A stretch of 64,000 nt of DNA from Ulva prolifera (lineage: Eukaryota; Chlorophyta; Ulvophyceae; Ulvales; Ulvaceae): contig CM041200.1 in the NCBI GenBank assembly GCA_023078555.1, forward strand, positions 1,488,001 through 1,552,000, in the 5' to 3' direction. The notes under the pieces are model-generated. The model worked only from the letters and a program-made list of their open reading frames with translations, made no database searches and was not told where the DNA came from. Position numbers and translations under genes: made by a program. Positions 46,674 through 64,000 of this stretch are shown in pieces. Position 1 is the first letter of the stretch. Each line of letters opens with the position of its first letter.

Positions 46674-47896
46674 TTGACCTTTGATGCGGGCGCTGGCCGA
46701 TGTATCACGTTTCATGCTATCAGTACACTAATGAATACCGCGATGATGTGGTGCCAAGCCGTGCCACCTGCGCCATTCGGTCCGAATGTTCTGACTCCCG
46801 GCTGGACAATGTTTTTCGCATGCGCTCTGCAGGCGGGCTGGCGACGTGGCTGCGGCTATGAACTTGTGCACGTCTCGACATCTGTGGTAACGTGCCACTG
46901 CTTGGATGTGGTTTTGCTGGCGACGGGTTGTGATTCCTTCTGCTGTGAGTCTCCGCTCGACCACCAGGTCGACTGCAAGCATCATTGGGCCGTTGCACGC
47001 GGCTGTATATCTTCCGATTTCTACGTCGCCTGTACATACAGTTCCGAAAGCTTGTGATCATAGGCAACAGCATGAGTTGCACCAACTTCGCGACGCCAAG
47101 TGGGTACGGCCTGCTGCGGCACTGCCGTGTACCGTGCACCTTCCGACGCAATTTCTGAAGATAATGTGTAAGTTGCAGAGCCGCTAGAGGGAGGGGAGCA
47201 AAGGCCTGCATCTCATCCCGCACAACGGTGCGGGGCCTGAAGCATGGTGTTTGCACCAGAGAACCACGCACTGACATGTCATGCGCTGCGCCGGCCTGGC
47301 ATATGCCATTTCAAAGCTCACACTTCCTATAATTTGCTGGCCTTGCTCCGTAATCTTCATTTCAGTGTGCCATGCAGGGGCGGCGATGCCCATCCAAGCT
47401 CCTTAGCGCGTCAGAAAAGTGAGCAACCGCCCATCTGTCGCCCTCGATCATTTATGAATTTTCTTTTTCACATTGAAAAGCTTCACTTCAGATTACGTGG
47501 ATGCAGGAAGGACGCTGCCGTCTGCCATGCTGCTGCCGAACGAACTGATGCGCAACCGGTGCGTTGGCCTCATCCTCTAATGCGATGCCGTCAAGCGAGT
47601 CTCACACCGGTCCTTGCTCACGTAGACGCCTTGCCGCCGCGTCGTAGCAGCTTCTGTTGGTTCAGGAGCATAGCCGAACCACCTGTCGTGTTCATGTCGT
47701 GTTCTCAAACACTTGGGGCTGCCAGGAAGCAGCCTACTGATTCAAATAGTCAATGCACGTGGCACCAAGCAGGCCCCCGCTTGTGCAGGCATCATCAGCT
47801 GGGATCAAACCAGATGTCACTGAAGGTGCGTCTCCTGCCGGGTCCATCCTGCTGGGTCTATCCACATCGGTGCCACATCTCACCAACATCTGACAG
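46674..47896. other. Upstream region of acetolactate synthase
   Basis: About 1.2 kb without an independent gene. Its right end must contain the transit-peptide exon of acetolactate synthase. A long plus-strand frame (47244-47915) and a short one from ATG at 47753 both reach a GT donor near 47826. I cannot tell which is used; only the first is in phase with the next exon. Confidence 0.5.
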
Positions 47897-50153
47897 CAAA
47901 TGCCGAAGCATGTAGACTGGGTGGACCGCTTCGATGGCCAAGCCCGAAAAGGGTGCGACATCCTGGTCCAAGCCCTGGAGCGTGAGGGCGTCCACACTGT
48001 ATTCGCCTATCCTGGAGGAGCGTCCATGGAGATCCATCAGGCTCTCACCCGCTCATCCGGCATCCGCAACATCCTCTGCCGCCACGAGCAGGTACATTCC
48101 CCACCCCATCCCGCCCCCTCCCCTCAACCTCCCTCCCTTACCCACACTGCACCTCACTGCAGGGAGAGGTCTTTGCCGCCGAGGGCTGGGGCAAGTGCAC
48201 CGGCGAGGTTGGCGTGTGCATCGCGACGTCCGGCCCGGGCGCCACCAACCTCGTAACCGGCCTCGCTGACGCGCTCCTGGACTCCGTACCGATGGTTGCC
48301 ATCACCGGGCAGGTCCCGCGGCCGATGATCGGCACTGACGCCTTCCAGGAGACGCCCATCGTCGAGATCACTCGCCAGATCACCAAGCACAACTACCTCG
48401 TCATGGACGTGTCCGACATCGCGCGTGTGGTCAAGGAGGCCTTCTACCTCGCCCGTACCGGCCGCCCCGGCCCGGTGCTCATCGACATCCCAAAGGATGT
48501 GCAGCAGCAGATGCATGTGCCGGACTGGGACGCGCCGATGGCGATCACGGGCTACATGAACCGTCTGCCGGCGCCGCCGATCCGTGAGACCCTCGCGCCC
48601 GTCCTTAAGGCACTGCGCGGCAGCAGCAAGCCGATTGCGTACATCGGCGGCGGCTGCCTCGACGCCGGCGCGGAGGTCACGCAGTTCCTGGAGGCGACGG
48701 GCGTGCCCGTGGTGCAGACGCTGATGGGCCTCGGCTCGTACAACATGACGGAGCCACAGTCGCACGGCATGCTCGGCATGCATGGCACGGTTTCGGCGAA
48801 CGCGGCTGTGGACGGCGCGGACCTGCTGCTCGCGATCGGCGTGCGGTTTGACGACCGCGTGACAGGCAAGCTGGAGACGTTTGCGGCGCGCGCACGCATC
48901 GTGCACATTGACATCGACCCGGCAGAGATCGATAAGAACAAGCATGCGCACGTGCCGGTGTGTGCGGACGCACGCTCCGCTCTCACCGTGCTCAACACGA
49001 TGCTCGAGGATGACCCGGTGCCGCCGGCGCAGTTTGCGGAGTGGCGCGGCTACCTCGACGAGCAGCGGGAGGCCTTCCCGATGCGCTTCCCGCAGCGCGA
49101 CGACGTCATCGTGCCGCAGTGGGCGATCCAGCAGCTGTGGGAGGAGACGGACGGCGAGGCGGTGATCACTACTGGCGTTGGGCAGCACCAGATGTGGGCC
49201 GCGCAGTGGTACCCCTTCCGCAATCCGCGCTCCTGGGTCAGCTCTGGTGGCCTCGGGTCGATGGGCTTCGGCCTGCCGTCGGCGCTCGGCGCCGCTGCAG
49301 CCTTTGACGGTGCGCCACCCTGCATGCGCCACTCGCTGAAGCGTGGCCGCTGCGCCCGCCTGCTTGCACACCTGCGCGGGGATGTCCGTGCACAGCAAAC
49401 CCGCTGCTGCGCTGGGTGTGTCACTATTTGAGTCAGATTCCAACGGCGTGTGGGAGGCAGCCGTGGTGTGAGGGGCGGAGGGTGTGCGCAGGTAAGGATG
49501 GGCGGCCGAAGCGGACGGTCGTGGACATCGACGGCGACGGCTCGTTCCTGATGAATGTGCAGGAGCTCGCGACGGCCAAGGTCGACAACCTCGGCACCAA
49601 GGTCTTCATCCTCAACAACCAGCACCTCGGCATGGTGGTGCAGTGGGAGGACCGCTTCTACAAGGCCAACCGCGCCCACACGTACCTCGGCCGCCGCGAC
49701 GGTGCGCCTCCGCCCTCACCCTGCCTGGCCTCGGCCTCTGCTGCTCACCCTGGGCTCTGCCGTTCGGCAGAGGCGGCCAGGTTGTTGCAATGTGTGGGTG
49801 ACTAGACTTGTTGTGGCTCAGCCGTACTCGATGCCTGCCTTGGTGGAGCCTGGTGCTGGTGCTGGGAGGTGGTGACGTGCGTGGTGTGCTGTGCAGCTGA
49901 GTACCATGAGACCGGCGAGGTGTCTGACATCTACCCCGACTTTGTCAAGATGGCTGAGGCGTTTGGTGTCCCTGGGGAGCGTGTGTTCAAGCCTGAGGAG
50001 CTCCGACCGGCGATCCGGCGGATGTTGGACACTGAGGGGCCGTACTTGCTGGACATCATGGTCCCGCACATCGAGCATGTGCTGCCCATGATCCCAGGTG
50101 GAGGCAGCTTCAAGGATATCATCACCAAGGGCGACGGTACTTGGGATTATTAG
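47897..50153 (+). CDS. ALS: Acetolactate synthase (acetohydroxyacid synthase), catalytic subunit, first exon unresolved
   Basis: This thiamine-diphosphate enzyme makes 2-acetolactate or 2-aceto-2-hydroxybutyrate, the first shared step of Val, Leu and Ile synthesis, in the plastid. Four exons join in phase: 47897..48091, 48163..49309, 49492..49701 and 49897..50153 (602 aa of mature protein). Motifs: [34 protein letters not shown] (catalytic Glu), [83 protein letters not shown] with [15 protein letters not shown] (thiamine/Mg site), and [20 protein letters not shown]. The plastid transit peptide should lie in an upstream exon not placed here. Third codon positions are almost all G or C, unlike TBCD or PP2C. 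A regulatory small subunit is not in the window. Confidence 0.5.
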
Positions 50154-50223
50154 CACCGCGGCGTTGCTGTGATGAATTGCGCCTACTTCCTGTGCACGTT
50201 GATGAGGCGCCGTTGTTCGTATG

Positions 50224-50228
50224 TGTAA
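50224..50228 (+). terminator. TGTAA polyadenylation signal of acetolactate synthase
   Basis: TGTAA lies 71 nt after the acetolactate synthase stop codon. Confidence 0.5.
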
Positions 50229-50660
50229 TGCTGCTCCCGGCCTGATGGAGGCTCTGCAATCTTTCGCGATGCACATAATCCTCGTGTACACAAACTGACT
50301 ACAGAGAATCCACTACGCTGGGCGCAACCGCAACGCTGTAGCTCCGAGCGCCACCTCCACAGCTGCTCAGCATGAGTCAACGCGCCGCGGAGGTGGAATT
50401 CGATCTGATCACGTGTCGAGCATTGAGCACATTTCCGTCTTGCAGAGCTGTAGCAGGCAGTGCAAAGCCACACCGCACCCAACATGTTTGCGTGTCGATG
50501 TCGTGTGGCTGGAGAATGCTCACCGGTGGTTGCAGTGAAGTTGCGCGTGTGAGTTCGACTGCATCCAGCTGTGTGTGCCTTCATGCCATGTACGCCTGGC
50601 GGTGAGATCGGATGAACTGCTGCAGTCTCCTGCAGCCGTGCCATTACTGACTTCTCAAAG

Positions 50661-53353
50661 ATGCAGCGTGCGTGCGCCTTGCTGCGAGGCACGGCTGGGG
50701 ATGCAATATTGCAGCTGCGCCAACTCAGCACGTCAAGCGCACACTGCCGGCACCCAGGAAGCCCTGACGAGGAGGATCCACAAGAACGCATCCTCATTCC
50801 ATGGGTGCGGACGGTCATCAACGGCGTTGCTATTATGCGGCATCCGAAGTTCAACAAGGTGCGCGCTGTGAAAGGGATCAGAGGAACCAGCGGTCCACTG
50901 CGCGGCCCCTGCCACGCCGCAGGTCCAGCGCTCACAATCCCATATTGATCTACGCTGCTGATATATGTGCAGGGGCTTGCTTTCACGAATTCAGAGAGGG
51001 AGCGCCTGCATCTGCGCGGGCTCCTGCCCCCAGCTGTCCTAACTCTTCAAACGCAGATGGATCGAGTGATGATAAACGTTCGCACAAAAGCGTCGGATCT
51101 TGAGCGATATGGGTACATGCAGAGCCTGCATGAGCGAAATGAATACCTGTTTTACAAGGTATGAAATATCACTGATGCAAGTGTTGGCAAAACCTCCTTG
51201 ACCTGATCAGACTGCAAGGGTGGCCTGCTCTGCAGCGTGAAGCATGACTGCCGTCACTAAAAGTAGCGGCGACACTGCAGGTGATGAGGGAGCACATATC
51301 GGAGCTGCTGCCCATCGTCCACCTGCCAACAGTCCGCTCAGCATGCAGAAAGTATGGGCTCATGTTCAAGTCGCTACCACGATGCTTGTTTCTCACCAGA
51401 CAGGATCTCGGTGACGTGCACCGCGTCCTGAAGAACTGGCCGGAGCGCAACATCAAGGTTGTCATGGTCACAGATGGCGAAAAGGTGGGCCCGGCTGGGG
51501 ACCTCGGTGTCCATGCAGGTGATCACCCTCCCCACCAAGCCCACGCCACCCACACGGCTCTTGCACATCCAACCGGTTGCCTCAGTCATTCCACACAGCT
51601 CTGAGCTGGCCTGCGCTGCCGAGGGGCCCACAGTCGTCGCTGGCATGCAGTCAATGCGGTCATCGCGAAGCTGTCGCTCATGACGGCCGTAGGAGGCCTC
51701 AACCCGTCGCTCGCGCTGCCGGTGCAGCTAGACCTCGGCACCAACAACGACGGCCTGCTCACGAGCACCTTCTACACCGGCCTGCGGCAGCGCCGTGTCA
51801 CCGGCGAGGCCGCGGGCGAGCTGCTGCACGAGCTCATCCGCTCGATCGAAAACCGCTTCGGGGTCAACACGATGCTGTTCTTCGAGGACATGCAATACCG
51901 CACCACCATGCAGCTGCTCTCGCAATACGGGTGCGGGCACCCCCACGCTCTCTGCGTCCTGTAGACAGGACTGCTTCCGGTCGTGCCGGCATTCAGCCAA
52001 CCCAAGCCGGCTGCCCCCCCCCACGCTCTCTGCGCCGCTGTCGCTGCCTCCGACTGCTGCTGCATCCTGGCACGCGCGGTGCTCCTCCTATCCGTTACTC
52101 CTTTCTCAGATTCTGGTGTCGCAGTCAGGCCTGGTGATGCAAGCTGTGGCAGGGGGGTGCGTGAGGTGGGCAGCGGTGCAGGATGCGGTTCCCCTGCTTT
52201 GCGGATGACTACCAGGGGCTGGCGGCGGCGACGCTCGCGGCGGCGCTCGGCGCACAGGCACACACCGGCATCGCCCTGAAGGACCACCGGGTGCTGGTGT
52301 TGGGCAACGGGCCGCACCGGGTCGCCATCGCCGAGATGCTCGCCTCCGCCATCGCCTCGGACGCCAAGATCCTCGGCTCGCAGGCGCGCCAGAACATCTT
52401 CCTCGCGGACGACGACGGCCTCGTGACCGCGAGCTCGGCGCACGTCGACCGCGAGCACGAGGAGACGCGCGAGGTGCTGCTGTACGCGAAGGATTCCCCC
52501 GACTCGGCGGACGTCGACGAGGTGCGGCCCCACCCCCTCCCAGTCCACCTCGGCACAGCTGCCCTGCATGCGTGTTGCTGCACACGCTCGTGGCCCCGGG
52601 GGTCAGGTGGCCCGCCAACACCACGTACTTCCTTGACTGGGGTACCCGCTGAAAGGACACAGCGACGTCGAGTGAGCCGCCCGCGCTGCATGGAGGGGTG
52701 GCGCAACGCGCATCACCTGCCCGCAGCGGGCACGTGCTGGCCATCAGCCGCGCACCGCCATGCTGAGGGGGGGCCGCGTGCAGATTGTGGACATGGTGAA
52801 GCCGACGATGCTCATCAGCTGCTCCTCCAGCAGCCGCACGATGCGGCGCATCTCCGAGACGGCGGTGCGGCGCATGAGCGCGCATGCCGCGCGCCCCGTG
52901 CTCTTTGCGCTCTCCTCCCCCGAGGAGGAGCTCTCTGCGGCGCAGGCGTATCACTGGTCCGACGGCCGCGCCATCTACGCGAACTTCGAGGGCGAGGAGT
53001 GGGAGGTCACGACGCCACGCGGCGAGGTCCTCGCGCCAAGCAAGGTGCAGTCGGTGTACATCTTCCCGGGCCTATCGCTCGGCGTGTGCGCGACGCGGTC
53101 GGTGCGCATCAAGGAGGACCAGATCGTCGCGGCCGCGCGCACCGTGGCCAGCATGCTCACCGAGGAGGACCGCGAGCGTGGCCGTGTGCTGCCGCCAGTG
53201 TCCCGCGTGCATGAGGTCGCCAAGCAGGTCGCGCTCACCGTCGCCCGCACCTCGTACGAGTACGGGATCGCCACAGCGCTGCCGAAGCCGACAGACCTTG
53301 AGGCCACGATCGAAGCACTCGTGCACGACCCGAACTACGTGCAGTTTGGATAG
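50661..53353 (+). CDS. Malic-enzyme-like protein with altered active site, probably mitochondrial
   Basis: Six exons join in phase: 50661..50858, 50973..51158, 51281..51518, 51651..51930, 52182..52521 and 52784..53353 (603 aa). The N-terminus (MQRACALLRGTAGDAILQLR) is basic and lacks acids, like a mitochondrial presequence. Alignment to malic enzymes runs end to end: NKGLAFTNSERERLHLRGLL, MQSLHERNEYLFYK, VMVTDGEK, LDLGTNN, FFEDM, FADDYQG, HWSDGRAIYA, VYIFPGLSLGV and the C-terminal YGIATALPKP. Metal ligands (Glu-Asp of FEDM, Asp of FADDYQG) and the lysine of AKLSL are kept. Residues normally essential are not: VYTPTVG reads VHLPTVR (catalytic Tyr lost), GERILGLGDLG reads GEKVGPAGDLG, GAGEA reads GNGPHR, SNPT reads SSPE, and GNNVYIFPG reads VQSVYIFPG. 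The gene is intact, so it may encode a non-catalytic or re-tasked protein rather than a working NAD(P)-malic enzyme. Confidence 0.5.
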
Positions 53354-53416
53354 CAGCGCTGCTAGCTGAGAGAGAGTACATTATGCATTGTTTGTTTGCA
53401 TGATTCCATGGCCATG

Positions 53417-53421
53417 TGTAA
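53417..53421 (+). terminator. TGTAA polyadenylation signal of the malic-enzyme-like gene
   Basis: TGTAA lies 64 nt after the stop codon, within the 340-nt gap separating this gene from the convergent F-box/LRR gene. Confidence 0.5.
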
Positions 53422-53693
53422 CTGTTTCGCGAGTGTCTGTTATTGCGGGCTGCTGCCTGGTTGTGCGCGTGTGTTGCATGAGTCTCCATCTATGCATGCT
53501 CAGGGGGGATGCCACATGGGGCACTTCTCAGCCGACGTCTAAAACGGTGACAGTACGCGGCAAGTTGCACTTCTGGCCCTACTGGTGCCTCATGTGGCAC
53601 ACCCCTGGCGACTGGCGCCTAGCACACCCGCGGCGAGCAGCGGCCTGAAAGGCCTACCAACAGTATGTGGCCCGCGGCTATCTCGTGAGAGCG

Positions 53694-56041
53694 TCAGAAA
53701 AACACGATGATGCAGCCTGAGCCGCCGTGTCCCGGGGGCCCCGCGAGGAGGATGCGGGCGCGGAACTTGTGGACGCCCTGGTTGGTGATGCTGGTGCAGC
53801 GCTCGAGGTTGAGCTGGCGCAGCTCGCCCATGACCGCGAGGTTGATCAGGCCATCGTCTGTGAGGCAGCGGCACCCTGCGAGGTCCAGGATCTTGAGCAG
53901 GAACAGGCGGGGCAGCACGTTGAGGCTCGCGTTGGTGAGGTTCGTCGCGCCCTCAAGCGACAGGTTGCGCAGGCTCCGGAAGCGCGTGATCACCGACAGG
54001 CTCTTGTCGGTGATCGCCGAGTCGATGATGCGGAAGCTGAGCAGGCGCGTGCAGCCGGCGAGGTGGGCGAGACCGGCGTCCCCGACGAGGGGCGCGTGGT
54101 TGAGGTCCAGGTTCTCGAGGGCCGTCAGCGCGCACAGCGGCGCGAGCGCCGCGTCGCCGAGCTTCGAGCAGTCCGCAAGCTCCAGCGTCTGCAGCGAGCT
54201 GATGCGTGCGATGCCCTGCAGCAGGCTCGGCGACACGGCGCACGACTTGATGCTCAGGCGGTGCAGGCGGGCGAGCCGGCTGACGGCGGCCGCGGCCGCG
54301 AGCGCCATCGGCTCGGCGCACGAGTGCCACAGCAGCAGCTCGTCGAGGGTCGTGAGGCTGAGGACGGACGAGAGGAAGGCGGCGTGGACGTCGGCGCCGG
54401 CGTTGCCGACACGCAGGTCGAGTGAGAGCTTGCTCATGCCGGTGAGGGCCGAGACGCGGGCGAGCTGCTCGAGCAGGGCGGCGCCCTTGATGTGGCGCAG
54501 GTTGAGGCGCGCGAGGGACGGCAGCGCGGCGAGGATGCCCGGCAGCACGCCCTGTGAGACGAGGGGGCAGTTGTTGACCTCGAGGCAGGAGAGCGCGGAG
54601 AGGCGCGTGATGTGCATCAGCGTGTCGCCCTGCAGCTCGCGGCAGCCCCCAAGCCGCAGCTCCTGCAGCACCGTCAGCCCGCACAGCGTCTCGAACGCTG
54701 CACACACACGCGGGCGTCACAGTCATTGGTCGGCCGCACTGGACGCGGCGAGCATGCACACGGTGGGAGAGAATAGTGGAGGCGAGCGCCTTGGCAAGCT
54801 GCAGCCTCACGCTCCCTCGCCCGCACGGCGGAGATGGCTCTGCAGCGCCATGCAGCTGCAACGAAGAGAGGCTCAGACCACGGGCACAGCGGCGAGCATG
54901 GCACAGGGGGGCGGCGCACCCTGGGCGTTGAGGGGCAGCGACTGCGGGTGGTACTCGCTGGTCTGCCAGAAGTGCACGTTCTCGCCCTCCTGGCGGCCGT
55001 ACAGCGCGAGGCGGCGCAGCGACTGCAGGCGCGACAGCGGCTGCCACGCCGACGCCGACAGCTCCATGCCGCGGCAGCCGTAGAGGTACAGCGTGTCGAG
55101 CAGCGGCAGGCCCGCGAGGACCTCGACCTCGGCATCGGTGAAGCCGGCGCACTTGCCGATGGAGAGGCAGCGCAGCGACGAGGCGCGCTGCAGGCACGAC
55201 AGCGAGTCGGTGTCGATGGTCGCGCGGCCGATGTTGAGCGCCGTGAGGCGCGTGAGCGCCGACGCGATGAACAGCCGCTGCTGCGGGTCCTCGCGGTGGC
55301 GCTCGGTGATGGGGAACGAGATGCGCTCGAGGTTGGGCAGGTCGGCGAGGGTCGGGACGTTGATCAGGCCCGAGACGACGGCGAGCGGCGCATACATCCA
55401 GCGGTCCCAGATGCGCGGCATCACGCCGTCCGCCCAGCACAGCACGTTGGCCTTGCACTTGATGCGGCCGGAGGACGCTGAGTCGATGTGGTCCAGCAGC
55501 GGGCGCAGGTCCACCTGCCGGAGCTGCGGCATGACGCGGAGCGCAGACAGGTCGGCGAGGGAGCGAAGGCAGGGGTGCTGGATCCAGTCGAGGCACTGCG
55601 AGAGGTCGAGGCGGGTGACGGCGACGTACGACTGCAGCGGCAGGAACGACAGCTTGCAGAGGGCGGCCGGCTGCCTCGGGGAGAGGTGCGGCTGCCGGAT
55701 GCTGCACTTCTGGGCGACGTGCTGGTGCACCAGCCGGCGCATGCGGCGGTTCACCTGCACCGCGAACCGCAACCCTGTTGCGCAGGCGCGGACATCGGGC
55801 ACGTGGGCAATCGCCGTACGGTTCTGCTGGAGCCGAAGTTCGTTTCGGCGGCGCGGAGGCCGTCGAGGAGGGACACGCGTGCGTACCTGTGATGCTACCA
55901 GTAGGTCATTGGTGTCTGACGCGGCAAGGACAAGCTCGTCCCCGAGGTTAGACAACACGGTGACCAGAAGCTCGTCCGAGAGCTGCAGCCCCAGCCATGT
56001 GTTCGTGGTTGCTCCACGAGCCTCGTCGTGTTGTGACGGAC
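53694..56041 (-). CDS. F-box/leucine-rich-repeat protein, first exon unresolved
   Basis: Three exons join in phase: 55887..56041, 54920..55754 and 53694..54697, giving about 660 residues. The first part reads LQLSDELLVTVLSNLGDEL, and across the intron LVASQVNRRMRRLVHQHVA, which fits an F-box: LPDELL..IL ... VCRRW+RL. The rest is leucine-rich repeats of the cysteine-containing (AMN1/FBXL) kind, for example LQELRLGGCRELQGDTL, LQTLELADCSKLGDAAL, LKILDLAGCRCLTDDGL and LRQLNLERCTSITNQGV. Such proteins are substrate receptors of SCF ubiquitin ligases. Between F-box and repeats the LRRs are irregular. There is no in-frame ATG in the F-box exon, so the start lies in an unidentified upstream exon. Codons are extremely G+C rich at third positions, which keeps frames up to 580 codons open elsewhere on both strands. 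Confidence 0.5.
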
Positions 56042-56957
56042 CTGCAAGCAAGCGACCCTGGCTGCTGATGGTCGTTGTCGCTTCACGCCTACAGTAATAG
56101 CTTGCACAAGCTGCCAGGAATAAGCCAAGGAAGCGCACTATCTGACGAAGGACATCTATCTCTCTTTGCCGGCGTAAGCGCCATTCTGCAGAATTGCGTG
56201 AGCTGCTCAATTCACCTGGATCAAGTAGTGCACAACATATCCTGCAGACTAGGGCCACAGAGGGAAACGAAACGCGATTCAAAATCTCAGATACCAAAGG
56301 TGAATTCTCGTTGGAAATGTTCAGGCCGAAGCGTTAAGCAGCAGTGACGGGCTGCCCCCGCTTGGCAAGAGATAAGACGGGTGTGCAGCAGACCTAACCG
56401 AACAAGGTATAGGCTCTGCCACACAGCAGGAAAGCTGCACCACACATCCTGGAGATTTCGAGTCATAGCGCGTCCCTGGTGACGGCTGCCGGGCACTGCG
56501 AAGCAGTGCGCCAACGCATGCATGTCGCTTGTTCCACTGCAACGCGTTCAGCTGAGGCACGATGGCCCTGACGACAACAGCGTGCGCAGCGTGCAGCGGG
56601 AACTGCGGCTTCGCAACAGGTTGCAAGAGGTGGCGTGTCCCCTTACTTCTGCCATCAAGCAGAGGCGTGTGCCTGCCTCAGGCCGTGAACATCTGTTCTT
56701 GCCACACGCGGTGACAAACACACAGTAAATGCGGACTCAACTTATCAGTCAACCTAGATCATGGCAGCAGAAACATTTGCCGCTTTTGCATGCCAGGACG
56801 TAGTGACAGACAGCAAATAGAATTCTCCGCCCTTTCGTGGAACGACCCGCCATGAACTTCTGGCGCCAACAAAGCGCTACACCGACTTCAAAATCCGTCT
56901 GAGACAATCAGGTCGCGCAGCTGCGTCACCCAGGGGCGTAGTGCTTCCGTGCTCCAG
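56042..56957. other. Divergent region between the F-box/LRR gene and NPHP4
   Basis: About 900 bases that should hold the missing first exon of the leftward F-box gene and both promoters. A plus-strand frame at 56522-56728 (MSLVPLQRVQLRHDG) and minus-strand frames at 56287-56626 are open but have no recognisable content. Confidence 0.5.

Positions 56958-64000
<7,043 letters not shown>

Noticed and set aside
48154-49443. A 429-codon minus-strand open frame
   Set aside because: It is antisense to the main acetolactate synthase exon. High third-position GC removes stop codons from the opposite strand, and the frame has no family resemblance.
53707-55707. Open frames of 458 (+) and 584 (-) codons over the F-box/LRR gene
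   Set aside because: Both are other-frame readings of a GC3-rich coding region, with arginine/alanine-rich content and no leucine-repeat pattern.

Overview
The window is nuclear DNA from an intron-rich, ciliated, plastid-bearing eukaryote, most likely a green alga. Four observations support this. Genes are split by short GT-AG introns, mostly 50-150 nt. Eight genes have TGTAA, the usual green-algal polyadenylation signal, within 25-180 nt of the stop codon. Cilium and centriole genes are present (CEP131, RNF32, IFT57, NPHP4, plus the tubulin chaperone TBCD). So are plastid-type metabolic genes (acetolactate synthase, a type-2 diacylglycerol acyltransferase, the PDX2 glutaminase). The species cannot be named from sequence alone. 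I recognised no rRNA, tRNA, CRISPR array, transposon or virus-like element.

Layout, left to right: CEP131 (-, runs off the left edge); PDX2 (+); the NUP98-NUP96 nucleoporin precursor (+, 5.6-12.7 kb); a gene-poor stretch with one small membrane protein (+); an unidentified multi-exon gene (+, 17.4-18.9 kb); a small protein with a WNK/OSR1-type C-terminal domain (+), tail to tail with MED10 (-); a small membrane protein (+); RNF32 (-); a PP2C phosphatase (+); a polytopic membrane protein of the sphingomyelin-synthase/PAP2_C type (-); TBCD (+); an unidentified, probably nuclear, protein (+); ADAT1 (-); DGAT2 (-); IFT57 (+); pyridoxal kinase (-); cyclin H (+); acetolactate synthase (+); a malic-enzyme-like protein (+); an F-box/leucine-rich-repeat protein (-); and NPHP4 (+, runs off the right edge).

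Most gene models here were built by joining exons by hand at GT-AG sites and checking reading-frame phase. Complete, phase-consistent models were obtained for PDX2 (253 aa), NUP98-96 (1824 aa), MED10 (146 aa), RNF32 (370 aa), PP2C (324 aa), TBCD (1212 aa), ADAT1 (487 aa), DGAT2 (410 aa), IFT57 (491 aa), pyridoxal kinase (304 aa), cyclin H (328 aa) and the malic-enzyme-like protein (603 aa). First exons are unresolved for CEP131, acetolactate synthase, the F-box/LRR gene and the PAP2_C-type gene.

Genes are independent monocistronic units, often in divergent or convergent pairs. Functional themes are vitamin B6 (PDX2 makes the cofactor, pyridoxal kinase salvages it), cilia and tubulin, transcription (MED10, cyclin H) and nuclear transport. 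The observations most worth following are an intact malic-enzyme-like gene that has lost several catalytic residues, three Tudor-like repeats inside NPHP4, an altered autoproteolysis site in NUP98-96, a missing catalytic histidine in the PAP2_C-type protein, and a perfect 233-nt TG tract in an NPHP4 intron.
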